DNA from: Acanthaster planci
Lineage: Eukaryota > Echinodermata > Asteroidea > Valvatida > Acanthasteridae
NCBI RefSeq assembly: GCF_001949145.1
Contig: NW_019091480.1
Span: 105,552-169,551 of the forward strand
Direction of reading: 5' to 3'
Length of the DNA: 64,000 nt
Part shown: in pieces, positions 37,801-49,238 of the stretch
Layout of the letters: each line of letters begins with the position of its first letter
Position numbering within the stretch: the first letter of the stretch is position 1
Made by a program: the position numbers and the translations under genes
Notes under the pieces: generated by a model
Seen by the model: the letters and a program-made list of their open reading frames with translations, nothing else
Told to the model about the DNA's origin: nothing
Databases searched by the model: none

Positions 37801-39980
37801 TCACAGGTTTGCCATAGGAAACTACATGTAAATTGTGCACAAATCAGTGCAACACTGAGGTTCAGTGCTTTAGATGACATCATAGTTTTACTCATGAATA
37901 TGCAAATTAAATTAGTGAAAAGACCTCAAAAGCTCCTCAATAGGCTTACAATAGCAAAACAAAAATTTACAATTAGGTTAGTTGAAACTACCGGTAAAAG
38001 GTGCCATTTCAAGGGTTTTAGTAAAATACAATGTACACTTATTTCTATTTTCTAGTCCCTTTAAAGACTACAGATTGATTATTATTCGCCTGATTGGACT
38101 ATGGGCATATTCGAAATGACTGGATTTGGCTTAGACGTTGGTCTTGCTGGTTCTATCCATTTAAAAGCCGCGTTTGAAACCACATGTTCAAACTCTGACA
38201 GGAACCAGCAAAATCGTAAAATCAAAGTGTAAGCCGAATCCACTCGTTTTGAAAACACCCTTTGTCTCTATGTGTAATTTTCATGTACAGATCAGCCTAA
38301 AGTTGTGGCAGTCATGGCAGTTTGCTATTTGAACATTTGAACTGGACTGATGGTCAACCCAGGCACAAAAAAACCTACTATTTGCTTTGCAAAAGCTCAT
38401 CTGGGCAAAGAGCTAAGTTTTTGGTTGTCAATTCTATGGTCTTTTGGTTGTAACTTCTACGTTACCTACATGTACACTTGGAATGGTATGAATGATTCTT
38501 GGCTTTACTGTACAAGTGAATGATTCACTCACCTTTTGTCTTCCGCAGCAGTGGTAGAAATGCCTTACAGACACGTATTGCCCCCCACAGATTGACATTA
38601 GCAACACGCTGATACACATCCAGTCCACAAAACTCAACATCCCCAAATGTGGAGATGCCAGCGTTGTTAACAATTGCCCACAGGCCTGTCAAGATACAAG
38701 TTGAATTCTGTTGGTACATGTGCTTTGTTGTTAAATTGGGTTATATTTTTGAAACAAGAACACACACGTACATGTTTCTGTACGCACATGTACGTGTAGC
38801 CACATTAGTTCTAAAATACATGTACATGTATGGAGACAAGGTTGTCAGACAGGAGATGTTTGAATACTATCTTTATGAGGAAAAGGGATATAGCATTGAA
38901 TATACAAGTAATTATTATATCCAACTTTAGGGTCAAAATTTATTTTTGAATGTTTTAATCCAATGGCACATCAGAGGTGCATAAAACATTTAAAACATGT
39001 CATATCAGTAAACAATCATTTTGCTTGGTGAAATATACAGGTATGGCAAGGAAGTACTGTAAAATGCAAGAACATGCAGACAAGTGATGGGAGGGTCCTG
39101 AAAATTCCAACTTCTTAAAATGCTGTGATGCCAAACCACAGTCCTTCACTGTGCTGACTTATGTAGGTAAGCTGACTTACATATAAATACTTGTACATGT
39201 ACATGTACATGTAGCTGATTCTTGGTGGTCACCTATCCAAGATTTCTTATCACATCATCACCTTTTTTATACCTCAACGTAATAAATTTTTGGCTGTAGA
39301 ACATTGACACTTGAGGGCTCTACACTTGCTCAACCTCCACAATATTCTGAGCTTGTTAATGTGTACAGACACAATGGGAGTCAGTCAGAGAAGGAATGAT
39401 GGCAGATGTCATCAGTTGCAGCATGCTGAAGTGCAAAGATGTGTTAAAATGTTCACCCGGGCAAAATCCTTGCATGTCTACGTACATGTGTTCCAGCGTA
39501 CAGTGGTTGTACCGTAAGTAGAGGATTCTTAAAATACATGAACCTGTACCTACATGTACACAATACTGAGGGTCCCTAGTTTCTGGACTATGAAGTTACT
39601 ATACACTGTACTGCACATGTACATGTACCTGTTGACTTTGGAAGAAGTGACAACACTGTCTGTACCGCATCAGATACTTGGTCCTCCTTCGTCACATCCA
39701 TCTGAATCACGTGCAGTTTCTTGGAGGCTCTGCCCCCTGACTCAGATGGAACATCCTTCAGCCGAAGGGCGCCCTCTCCCTGCACGTCCAGACAGCCGGC
39801 GAACACCACAAAGCCTAGACTGTGCAAGCACTTGGCCAGCTCATGTCCGAAGCCAGTGTCACAGCCAGTGATCAGGACAGCTTTGTCTTGGGGATTAATC
39901 TTTGCCGACGGCAGGAAAAGTTTGCAGATGCCCAGAACAACAACCAGTGTTGTGATGATGGCCACAGTTTCAGTTATCAT
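31882..39980 (-). CDS. Short-chain dehydrogenase, BDH1/SDR9C-like, 3 exons, 325 aa
   Basis: Exons 39,980-39,629, 38,685-38,533 and 32,354-31,882; all introns are GT-AG and the joined frame is open (978 nt). The protein has an N-terminal hydrophobic segment (residues 5-23) and the cofactor motif TGCDTGFG (38-45). It also has FAGC, NNAG (124-127), and the catalytic set Ser176, Tyr189 and Lys193 (YVATK), then VEPGNF. Similarity runs along the whole of D-beta-hydroxybutyrate dehydrogenase BDH1, including ISTFGDVEF and VNLWGAIRV. Members oxidise or reduce 3-hydroxybutyrate, retinoids or steroids with NAD(P). The N-terminus looks like a membrane anchor, as in HSD17B2 and retinol dehydrogenases, not a mitochondrial presequence like human BDH1, so the substrate is open. 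Intron 2 (about 6.2 kb) holds a decayed copy of exon 3, a MITE and a LINE scrap. Start chosen at the first ATG of the open exon. Confidence 0.9.
32799..33052. mobile_element. MITE with CATRGGCGTCGC ends, in intron 2 of the dehydrogenase
   Basis: Left end cataggcgtcgc (32,799-32,810) and right end gcgacgcccatg (33,041-33,052) are inverted copies with one mismatch. Inside each end are long C or G runs with gggaaaaa-type words. No coding frame. The GGCGTCGC ... C/G-run layout is one I associate with small non-autonomous DNA transposons in marine invertebrates; the superfamily is not determined. Confidence 0.65.
33256..33580 (-). mobile_element. LINE 5'-region scrap, probable
   Basis: A minus-strand frame of about 100 codons contains [20 protein letters not shown] followed by GNLTKM. 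This resembles the stretch just before and at the start of LINE endonucleases, where VVVGNVRSLxNKM is usual. No upstream or downstream LINE domains are attached. It lies in intron 2 of the dehydrogenase gene. Confidence 0.4.
36040..36535. repeat. Two diverged direct copies of an intronic repeat
   Basis: About 36,040-36,225 and 36,405-36,530 share, in the same order, gcattaygtacacratgcatt, a ttcac-gacacaaaa stretch with ccattacc or ccactacc, and an aagatcgcccaagggcaatt-like end. The copies are about 365 bases apart and considerably diverged. The first is enriched in acgtacatgtac words, which create spurious frames on both strands. Confidence 0.45.
36899..37364 (-). pseudogene. Decayed copy of dehydrogenase exon 3
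   Basis: Within intron 2, on the same strand as the gene, about 460 bases match the last exon base for base at its start: a following-AG boundary at 37,364 with ggcttattgtgaatgtgacc, against ggcgtgttgtgaatgtgacg in the real exon. The match continues to its end. The Tyr-Lys active-site codons survive as CYAVTK and the tail keeps TQPVIDA. An in-frame stop follows soon after the active site (codon after CES), the middle has small deletions and frame changes, and a further stop falls near the end. It is therefore not a usable alternative last exon. Either a tandem exon duplication or the remnant of a tandem gene copy that lost its other exons. Confidence 0.85.
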
Positions 39981-42900
39981 TGTGCAGTGATTTTCTGGAA
40001 TCTTTCAGTTGAAAAAAATAACATGATTACATACATTTTTGCATATGTACCTTACGCAAATACCTTGATAAAACTTACCTAATACTGCTGAATGACATTC
40101 GGTAAGCCAAAATATCACCGACATTGTACACACTGGAGAATGCATTTCAGCCCAACTTCCGGGAAACTGCCACCAAACCACCGTCTTTCGTGATGAAGAA
40201 AATCCATGTCATCACTGATTGTAATGTTGTGTGTAGTTGGTGCATTATGTGAAGACTGTTTCTTGACAAATGCCTATAACACACCTACGTGTACTACAGT
40301 ACATGTGATGAACTCAGATCCGAAAATGCAGTCTGTTGACTTTTCTTGATTATAAAGAAAAAAGTCACATACTCAGCTCAAGCCCCTACATGTAATTGCA
40401 AAATTCGAGATGTCCTAAGCATTAGGCCATGAATCTGATGAAGCAAATCAAAGTGCAAGTTGCTACAGCCACTTGAGGTACATACAGCCTTACAGGAGAC
40501 TGAGTAACTCCAGCCCCTCCTTTTACACCTGTCCTTCTACATGTACATGTAAGTTGCAAACCTTCTTTCACATCTCTAGCCCCCAAAGATTTTTCTTTTG
40601 TCACCCTTTTTTTTTAATCACTGGAGTTCAAAAAAGTTTTTAAAGTGGCTAATGCAATGAGTAGGCCTATTTTTTGCCACAACCAATCATACCATACCAA
40701 TACTCAGATAGTAGATATGTTGTACATACATATAATGTATAATATGGACACCACTTAGTTTCCCTGCAGTACAGTGATGACGACTCTGACTAGAGTAAAC
40801 CACGCACGTACACTATTAGCCATCAACTGAAACGTGAAAGCAATGAATAACACGTTCCGCAAAGTCAACATAAGCAGTGAAAAATATTGAGGTAGCCTAC
40901 ATACAATCTGTGCAAGCCTACATGTACGTCCATGGAGGTAGAATTTTACCCCCATGCTATAGTATATGTACATGTGCATCATACATGCAGAGGCCTACTT
41001 AGTACTGTACTTGTATGATGTAGGATTTACTTGGAAAACACAGTTTTTAAGACTAGAGTCTCACAGGGTTTGTGCACAAGGTGTCGAGCAGCGTTGATAA
41101 ATGGAATACATGTATTATTCTTTTCACTTACCTCCACGCACTTAACCACAGATTACAAAACTGTCGACTGCTCCATGTTCACTTCAGCAGGTCCAAAGTA
41201 AATCGCCGATTGCACTACAGGCTACATACAGCCTTCAGGTCACAAAGTTCTCGTCACCTCATTGACCTCTCCTTCGACGTGACCCAAACCCCGGCCTCGT
41301 TTCATCCATTTGGTTTGAGGGGTGTGATTAAAGAAAAATAGCTAAAGAACATATGATTATTTTTTATCCACATCTATTATTATATCTTACAGGTAAATTA
41401 TATATGCTGAATATAAAATCTTTGATTCTGAGGTTACGCTCATTGCTCAAAATAACAAGGCCTACTGCTGTCCAAAAAACTCCCATGAATGATCCTTCCC
41501 CATTCTAAATTAGTATAATCTTAACAATACATGGTGTAGCCTGTCTCTCGCGATGTCAAGTCTCAATTTTTTTCTTCATTATTTCCAGTTAGTCGATATT
41601 TATTGAATATAGTGAGATACCTGTGTGATTTTGTAAAAGAGATAATGCTTCTGAAGCAGAAAAGCTACTGAAACTGTCTCTCCAAAAACAGGTAAAAGTG
41701 TCACCAAATGGCGCCCAGATTCCGGACACGCTTTGCTGTCCTGAGTAGGCCGAGGCTGATGATGCTAGCATTGTGTATAATCGGATACATGTAAATCAGG
41801 TCGTTTATATGCTAGCGTGTACGTGTAGAAGGTCAGATCCAGGGTAGCGATATTTTTTTATTTAAAACAATTTTCAAGCATGGATTGTGAAAATTTTAAT
41901 CAGCTTCTAAACATTTTTTTAGGCCTAGTACTTAATAATAGGCCTAACATGTTTAATCAGATTTGTGTATTGCCACTAATGCCTTGGGCCTAGCCTACCT
42001 CCATTGGGTCCAACGTCTGCCCCGCTCTTACGGCAGTTCCCTTATGGCCACGTGGAGGCAGATGTCATACCCCACAGTTCTGGGAATAACTTTTGTAGGC
42101 CTAGGCTAGTCATCATGGTAGGCTACGTCATGACTGGTGTAACGTGCATGACAGATATTTGACATTTACATGTACCTGATGACGACATGTACGTGTACTG
42201 GTATATACGGAATAGGCATTCCATTTACATGCATTTATACATTTAGACAGCAGTATTGCCAAATGTCGTGAAAACTGGAAAAACAAAGATGTACATGTAT
42301 GCTCATTCAAAAGATATATTGCAGTATTTCCAAATATCATGAAAATTAGAACACTAAGGATGTGTGCTTTTTCAGCAGTCTCTCAAAATGATACATAAGG
42401 CATATGCATGTGGTAACAAGTACAAGAGTTTTATCCCAGTTTAAGAAGCAAAGATGCTGATCTTTGTTTTATCATCGTAATTTGCATCAAGAGTTTACGT
42501 GTCTTTCGGTGTATAGGTAGATGTACATGTACTTAGCAAATTTGTTGTTTTATTAGAAATAAGTAGTTCATCATGTGACAAACTTAGCCTCAGCAGTCGG
42601 TCATTTACATGTAGCCATCACATGGTGTTTCATGTCTTGAACTTCAGGACCAAAACCACCTGGACAACTCCTAACAAGATCGATTTAAAAAAATTGAATT
42701 TAACCCTAACACTCCTCAATCCTTCACCTGTTGGAGGACTGATGAGTGTTAGGGTTAATAAAACAGATCTGATTAAAATAAAACAAGTCTGATTTTTGTT
42801 TGTTTATTAAAAAACTCATGATATTAAATAACCCTGTCCGGCTGGCACTGCATCGAGGGAACAATTACTTTTGATAACCGAGGGTCACACTTCGAAAAAT

Positions 42901-43163
42901 AATTGGACATATTTTACATGTAAATGTATACCAGTCTAAGGTTTTAATTTAAGAGCACTTGGCTTCACTCGCACTTGCGAAGTGTTGAGAAAAAGTGTCC
43001 TTTTTGAAATTGAATTGAGACATTTCACTTGGCTGGTAAAATTTTGAGGGCCTTGTCTTTCCCCAATTAAATTGTGGGCAATGTTTGTCGGCTAAAGTGG
43101 TTGCACTTAGGTTCCCAGACTGGGTTCATGATATATTAAAATCATTTGGTCTTTTCTGTTGTA
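39981..43163. other. Intergenic region between divergent genes
   Basis: Contains the upstream regions of both the dehydrogenase (leftwards) and the macro-domain gene (rightwards). No CpG-rich core or clear TATA box stood out. A plausible splice acceptor at 43,163 (gttgtag) suggests the macro gene has at least one upstream non-coding exon in this interval. ACATGT words are scattered through it. Confidence 0.5.
42702..42756. repeat. Perfect-tipped hairpin with CCCTAA core
   Basis: aaccctaacactcctcaatc and gactgatgagtgttagggtt are inverted copies separated by a short loop. The outer 12 bases pair perfectly and the inner part carries mismatches. Could be a relic of a small inverted-repeat element. 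The CCCTAA at the tip matches the telomere unit but occurs only once per arm. Confidence 0.6.
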
Positions 43164-43215
43164 GGTTACACATCTTTGTGACATTGGCTGCTTCTCTCCC
43201 CACAACTGGTCAGCC

Positions 43216-46200
43216 ATGGATGCTATACTTGCAGACAACTCTGATTTTAAAGTGGGTATCAAGCATAAAGACATCAAGATCAAGAAACCTGCCTTGGAAG
43301 ATAGCACTCAAAACTTGGCTCCCGAACCTTTAGGTGTTGTGTACAAATTGCGAGACATCAACAAGGAGCTTGTGGAGGCATGGGCAAAAGAGTTTGAAGG
43401 ATATGAGAGGGTTATTGTAAGTTTTGGTTTTACAGATTATCACCCTGAGAGACCTTGTGAAGTCAGCACAATTAACCAAAATGTAGTGGCAGGTTCAGAA
43501 TTTATACATGTAGCTTCGTTTCATTGACATGGTTGGTAGGAACATTCTGGAGTTCTCCAAAGTCCTTCATTTATGGCTCATTCTTTGTGTCTGTGCTTTG
43601 GCCAAAATTATAAGGTATATGTACATGTACATTGTACATGTAGTTTCTGTACTATCTACATGTACCATAGTTTGGTGGCACCATCCTGCAATTTTGGGGG
43701 ATGATTTTGGAATGTGAAGTTTGAAACAAAAGAAGGAAAAAAGTGTCTATTTTAATTTGAACGTGATGTAGAAAGGGTCACTGGATTTTATTTATTCATG
43801 CATCTCATTACCCTTTGAAGTGTTGTTCATTTCATTTGAGCCTCTCTTGTTGTTATTTCAATCAGTAACACTCTGCTGCACAATCCAACATGTACATGTA
43901 CCCTGTTTTCATATGCCATGTATACCGTAAGGGGAAACAAAACGATTTTCTTCTTGGACATCAAACCTTGTATAAATAACAGGCACAGGGCTGTATCTTC
44001 ACTAATCAGCTAATTGTGCAAAGTTTTCTCCAACCTTCTTGTGGACTTTGATGTTTCTAGGAACTTTTTAGGGTTTTAAATCAAATTGAAGACTAATTTA
44101 AACCTGATTTGTTAAGATACATGTAGGCCTACATGTAATGGTGAGCATCACAGTAAGGTGACAGTAGCTGACTTCATGAAACTCTTTGCCATTCTTTAGA
44201 AACGTAGTTGTCTTGTTCATTGCTCATTTCAACCAGATGCCTTTGGTTCAAAGTAAGGTTGGCATCATGAAGGCTTGAATGTCTCTTGGATCAGTGTCTT
44301 TATTCAGTTCTGGCTTTTCAACAGTTCCTTTCATTTGCATTCAAATCGAAGTATTTCAGAGAGTTCGGCATTTTGTATCGGTTCCACACAGGTTTCTGAA
44401 GGAGACATCTTCAAAAATGCCCCTGCAGCAGATGCAATAGTGAGTACAACAAAGCATTTCTATTTTCTTCACAAATGCAACATTTTTGATGTGTTAAAAT
44501 TGAAATAATAAAATTCCAGAACAGATGAGTCTGGTTTGGGTCCTTTTCTGGGACCTTTGAACTTAGCCTGTTTGTGTACTCATGTCGTTTGACACCCGTA
44601 TGAATGCAAAAGAATGCAGAAGGCCTGTGTATTTAGGGATCTGGGTTCCCATTTTAGTTCCAACAGGTGACCGACTGATGAAATGAAGCTAGTTATTGAC
44701 GTCAGCAATACCCAGTGGCTGGATATGCAGCATAGGACTGGAATAAAGCATATTTGCATTTGAAAGGCAAATTCCCTGCATTCATTCAGTTTCTTCCCAA
44801 GGCTGCTTTGGAATTCTTTACATTTTCATGCTTGTCATCTTGAACATAAATTTTTCCAAGCACAAAATAAATGCATGCCAGCACCTTTCTTCCTTGAGTT
44901 TCTTTCTTTGCGGAGCTCACACTTTGAGTAGCCATTTGCGAGTCCTCTGGATAATGTATCTGGAAGTCTTAATTTTTGCAGGTGTCCCCAGCAAACAGTT
45001 TTGGCTTCATGGATGGTGGTATTGATATGGCCCTGTCAAGGCATTTTGGTTGGCAATTGTAAGTACATGTATCTATGTGCCTTTTAATTGTCAACCCCAG
45101 ATGCTGATTTCCATGTGCAGACATTGTGATGCAGTTTGGTGCCAACAGTGAAGTTGAATTAATCATTGCATTTACAATGTGTTAACCACTTAATTTTGTT
45201 CAGATTTTATTCAAATCCCTAAATATGGCCCTGATTTAAGGAGTTCTTCATATTGATTCCTTCAACAAGGGAAAGAGCTTTTAAGAGAACTGCTAGGGTG
45301 ACCTTACATCTTTCACTTCTCTCTTACACTGCCCCTTCAGAATGGACCGTCTTCAAGAAATGATAAGGACAGAGAAGAATGGGGAGCTGTTAGTAGTAAG
45401 TAACCGTAAAATCCATCTTTGTAAGGATTTGCTTAATTTTATGACTGGAGTTATAGTCAGAATGTATATTGAGTCATCAAGGCATTTGGTCAGTGTTTGA
45501 ATGTGAGTAACAGTTGAGTGACTCCAGTCAATTCATTCAACTTCTCAAAGTGACTCCAGTCAAGTCAGTTGCCGGTTAGGACTTGAGTTGAATCAAGTCA
45601 CCAGAAATTGTTATACGAGGAGGACTTAAGCTGAGTTATTGACTTAAATCCCATTGATTCATTCCAAGAAATTGCTCGGTATACTCTGTATTTACCATTG
45701 TAACCCAGGCTTAAACACTGGAGTGATGTACTGGATGAGCAACTACCAAGAACTGACACAGCAAATCTCAAAAATTGTAATAAAATACTTTCAGTCCAAG
45801 TGCATGTAAACCTCTGACCACAACTGGTCATAAATACCTAAAAATCCTTCATCACATTTGCCTTCAGGCTGACAACCTGCCGCACCCCTTGCAGTGTGTC
45901 ACAGAGTTGGCAGCGTTTTCAGCGATCATTTTTCATTGATTGACAGGGAGATGCCCTCATTGTCCCCACCTGCCAACAGTTTTGGGGGAAATCCGACCGT
46001 AATTCATGCTGGGGGGCTTACAACCAGGGTGCCCCCATCAAGTTTCTCATCTCAGCTCCAACCATGAGGGTACCAGAAGATGTCTCCAATACTATCAATT
46101 CCTACTTAGCATTTAGAGCCATCATCTTAACAGGTAAGCTGAATTTCATGTTCCTTTCAAGTGTGTAAGTGACTTGATGCTTGTAAAACAGATTATGGAT

Positions 46201-49200
46201 ACATCTCATTTACCTATTTGTTTATCAAGTGAAGTTGAAGGAATAATCTCACCTTTTTGTATTGACAGGTCACTGAATTTGACATTTAAGGCTTGACTAT
46301 AGTGGTGGAGACCCTACTGAGTCAGAAAAATTCGACATTTTTGTCCATGGATGGGGAGGGTTAGAAATGGCACTTTTTCTTGATCGTTAGTCTTTTTGTG
46401 TATCAGATGCTAAGGATGGTTGGCATTCTAGTAATCTTGGGAATCCCCAAATGTGGGAGGCCTGGTATAGCTGTGTAAGAATTAACTACCATATTGGATG
46501 CTACATGTATGAATGAATGTAGACATGGTGAAAACATTGTACATCCAATAGCCAGATTTGTTTAAAAGTGTACATGTACAGTAGTTTTAGCAGCCTGTGA
46601 TTCATCACTTGCCCAAGTTGAGGGACATGCCTGTAGAATTCCAATCATCTGCCCATTGCCCATACAACACACGATACACATTTAGATGGACACCCAGTTT
46701 GGTTGCAGTCAGTGCATGCAGATACACTGTCCCTTAAGTGGACATTCCTTTGTTTGGCGTGTAGTTAAGACATCTCAGGGAAAAATTACCATGTTGCATC
46801 CACTGGAAACATTCTTTTAAGCTAGATTTTTGATGATCACTAATTTTACTCAGCGGACGTTATCAGATGTTAATGCAAGGTCAATTGACACGTTTCGATC
46901 AATAAGAATAGAAGAACTGTCCCAGGTATTTATGAAGATAGAATAAATAAACTTCATCTAGTATGAATTGCCACAAAAAATGTATTTGGTGTTCCCTTAC
47001 ACATGTACAGGAAAGAGTGAATGTGTTTTACATGTACATACATGTAGTATTTGGGCTTTTCTCAGGTGAATATGGTATGATTGTGGCTGCAGTTTAGGAA
47101 TATCAGAATCATGAAGTTAAGTTGAAAAAATAGCAGTAATCCCTTCATCAAATATATTTCCCATTTGGGGTGAAAACGTCACAAGTTTGGAGCCTGAGCA
47201 AGGTGCAGGCTTATAAGAAGCAGTTGCCACTCATGATCTTTTTATCGTCTGTTCCAGTTCAACAACACAACTCCAAACCTGGTGCAATCCCCATTCGTAG
47301 TGTGCTGTGCTCAGGCCTAGCAACATCAGTAGGCTGCATGCCACCCAAGAAATGTGCAAAACAGGTACATGTATAGAAGCCCCACACAACACTTGCCTAT
47401 TCCTTATGTACATGTATGTAATTCAGAGTTTTCAGAAAATAGCTGTGCTAATTAAATTGAGAGAGCACATCTTCCGTCATTGGGTCCAAGCAAAGTGAGA
47501 GCCCATTTTGTTTGTTTTCAATCCTTCTCTTGGAATTTCAGTGCATGAACATGTGGACACACCAGACAGTACATGGTACAGATATGTCAAATGACCCTAA
47601 AATAGTCTACACACTTGTATGAGGGATCATACATATCTGCATTTTATTAACATGTAGAAGAGGTGGGCATCGCTTGTGTGATGACATGTTCAATCTAGGA
47701 TTTGTTTAGATGTGTACGCTGAGCCTCAAAATAAAAGGATGAATCAGCAAAAGTGGGAAAGTCTGACAAATTCTTCAAACCAACAAAATTGTCTTCTATA
47801 TGTACATGTATGTCACCATTGGTAAAGTATCTCTTTGTGAGTTGGCAAGTTCTGAAAAGAATCAAAGAGCCATGTAGCTGTTGTGGAGTTCTTTGCTTCT
47901 AGAGCCTGGCCAACTCACAGAATGGATATTTCTGACTTCATCTGCACACATCCCACCATTGTACATTCAGTGTTTGAATTGCAGTAATTTTACCCTGTTG
48001 TGTAAGTACACTTAGCACAAACACAGTGAAGGGAGCCAGGAAGTCACCATCATGTCAGCAGTGTTTCCCTGACAGTTTTGCCATGATTTGAACACTCTAC
48101 AATCGGTTCCACATGTGTATCAGTGTCAATCGGATTTTACAAAATTGATCTTGATAATCTTTCCCTCAGATGAAGAATGCATATGATATTTATGAAGAGG
48201 GCATGAGGGATGACCTCAGAAATCCAGACAGCTTAGGAATAGTCTGGGATCATCATAGATTTATGCAGTCTTCTGTAAGTATGTTCACATACTGATAATT
48301 GATTTCCATATGAACCCAAAGCCAAATAAATTGAAATGCTCACAAGCGGTACCTTCTTCCTTCATGCTTCATTCTTCCATTTATATGCATCTTGGAGTGG
48401 ATGTGCAGCATGTGTGATAATAACAAACATGTATTTGTATTTTTGACTCGTTTGACTGTTGTCATTTATTTGAAGTTGTGCTTGATAAGAAATCTATATC
48501 TTACTCCAGACTGAACATTGAAGCAAAGCAGAGAAAGTGGTTTAGAGAATGTCAGCGGCATGCACATGTACCTGTCAGGATTGTAGAAGTCTCTGATACG
48601 TTTCATAATTCACCTCTTGCTGTTTTTTAATTCTGGTTAGCTGAAGCACAGACACATTGGGTTCAGTGATAAAGACACGCATCATGAGATCATACACGTG
48701 TCTTTCTAAAGTATCCGCTCTGGCTGGTGGGAAGTTTTTCAACCAGGCTCGTCCACGTGCCCGATGCATGCACCCAAAGCACGCATGAAGACCGTACATT
48801 CCAACATTGGTTGCACGCATACACTTTATGCTCAGTGGCAAATGCGCATAATTATACTATGACGCTCACCCTCTGAGCTCCACTAAAACGCTGTCATTTC
48901 AGTGTTAAAAAACACACTCATAAGTGACCAGAAGGGGGCCTATAAAGAGGACTCACAGGCCCTTGGGGTACATAGAAATGCACTATTGACCTCATGGCAA
49001 GTCCATATGAGTTATAACAACCATTATTACATACTACCTAAGGGTATATAACTATCCTAATTTGTCCCAAAATGACCGGATACCAGTGGACTTGGTCTGC
49101 CACACATGATCTGGACATTTCTCAAGGTTGCCATTTTTACACCAAGTAAGACAGTGAAACCCTGTTTGACTTAATTATCTGGTTTTATTTATTTTGCAGT

Positions 49201-49238
49201 CAGAGTTTGGTGAATTTGTCTACCAAGAGGATAGTTGA
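43216..49238 (+). CDS. Macro-domain (Appr-1''-p processing type) protein, 8 exons, 272 aa
   Basis: Coding exons: 43,216-43,416; 44,392-44,439; 44,982-45,058; 45,341-45,395; 45,947-46,133; 47,258-47,364; 48,170-48,274; 49,200-49,238. All introns are GT-AG and the 819-nt frame is open. The first ~67 residues are charged and of unknown role. The macro domain starts at GDIF (71-74), with DAIVSPANSFGFMDGGID (81-98) corresponding to the DAIVNAANxxLxGGGGVD ligand loop. GELLVGDALIV, SAPTMRVP, and SGLATSVGCMPP (208-219), the second ligand loop, follow, ending with the CAKQMKNAYD helix. Macro domains bind or hydrolyse ADP-ribose derivatives; this branch, with SPANSFGFMDGG, is unlike MacroD1/2, and its activity is unknown. 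The start has a strong context (gccATGG) and follows a likely acceptor at 43,163. Confidence 0.88.
48575..48841 (-). CDS. Unassigned protein-like frame in intron 7 of the macro gene
   Basis: An open frame of about 88-94 codons on the strand opposite the macro gene, with a balanced, non-repetitive composition. Examples are YGLHACFGCMHRARGRAWL, then LERHVYDLMMRVFITEPN and QLTRIKKQQEVNYETYQRLL before the stop. It starts at a non-ATG codon or an internal ATG (near 48,820) shortly after an upstream stop, so it looks like the end of something larger. Candidates are a last exon of a nested gene, a retrocopy fragment, or part of a transposon. I do not recognise the family. No confirmed splice acceptor was found. 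Confidence 0.3.
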   Translation of the reverse strand: MPLSIKCMRATNVGMYGLHACFGCMHRARGRAWLKNFPPARADTLERHVYDLMMRVFITEPNVSVLQLTRIKKQQEVNYETYQRLLQS

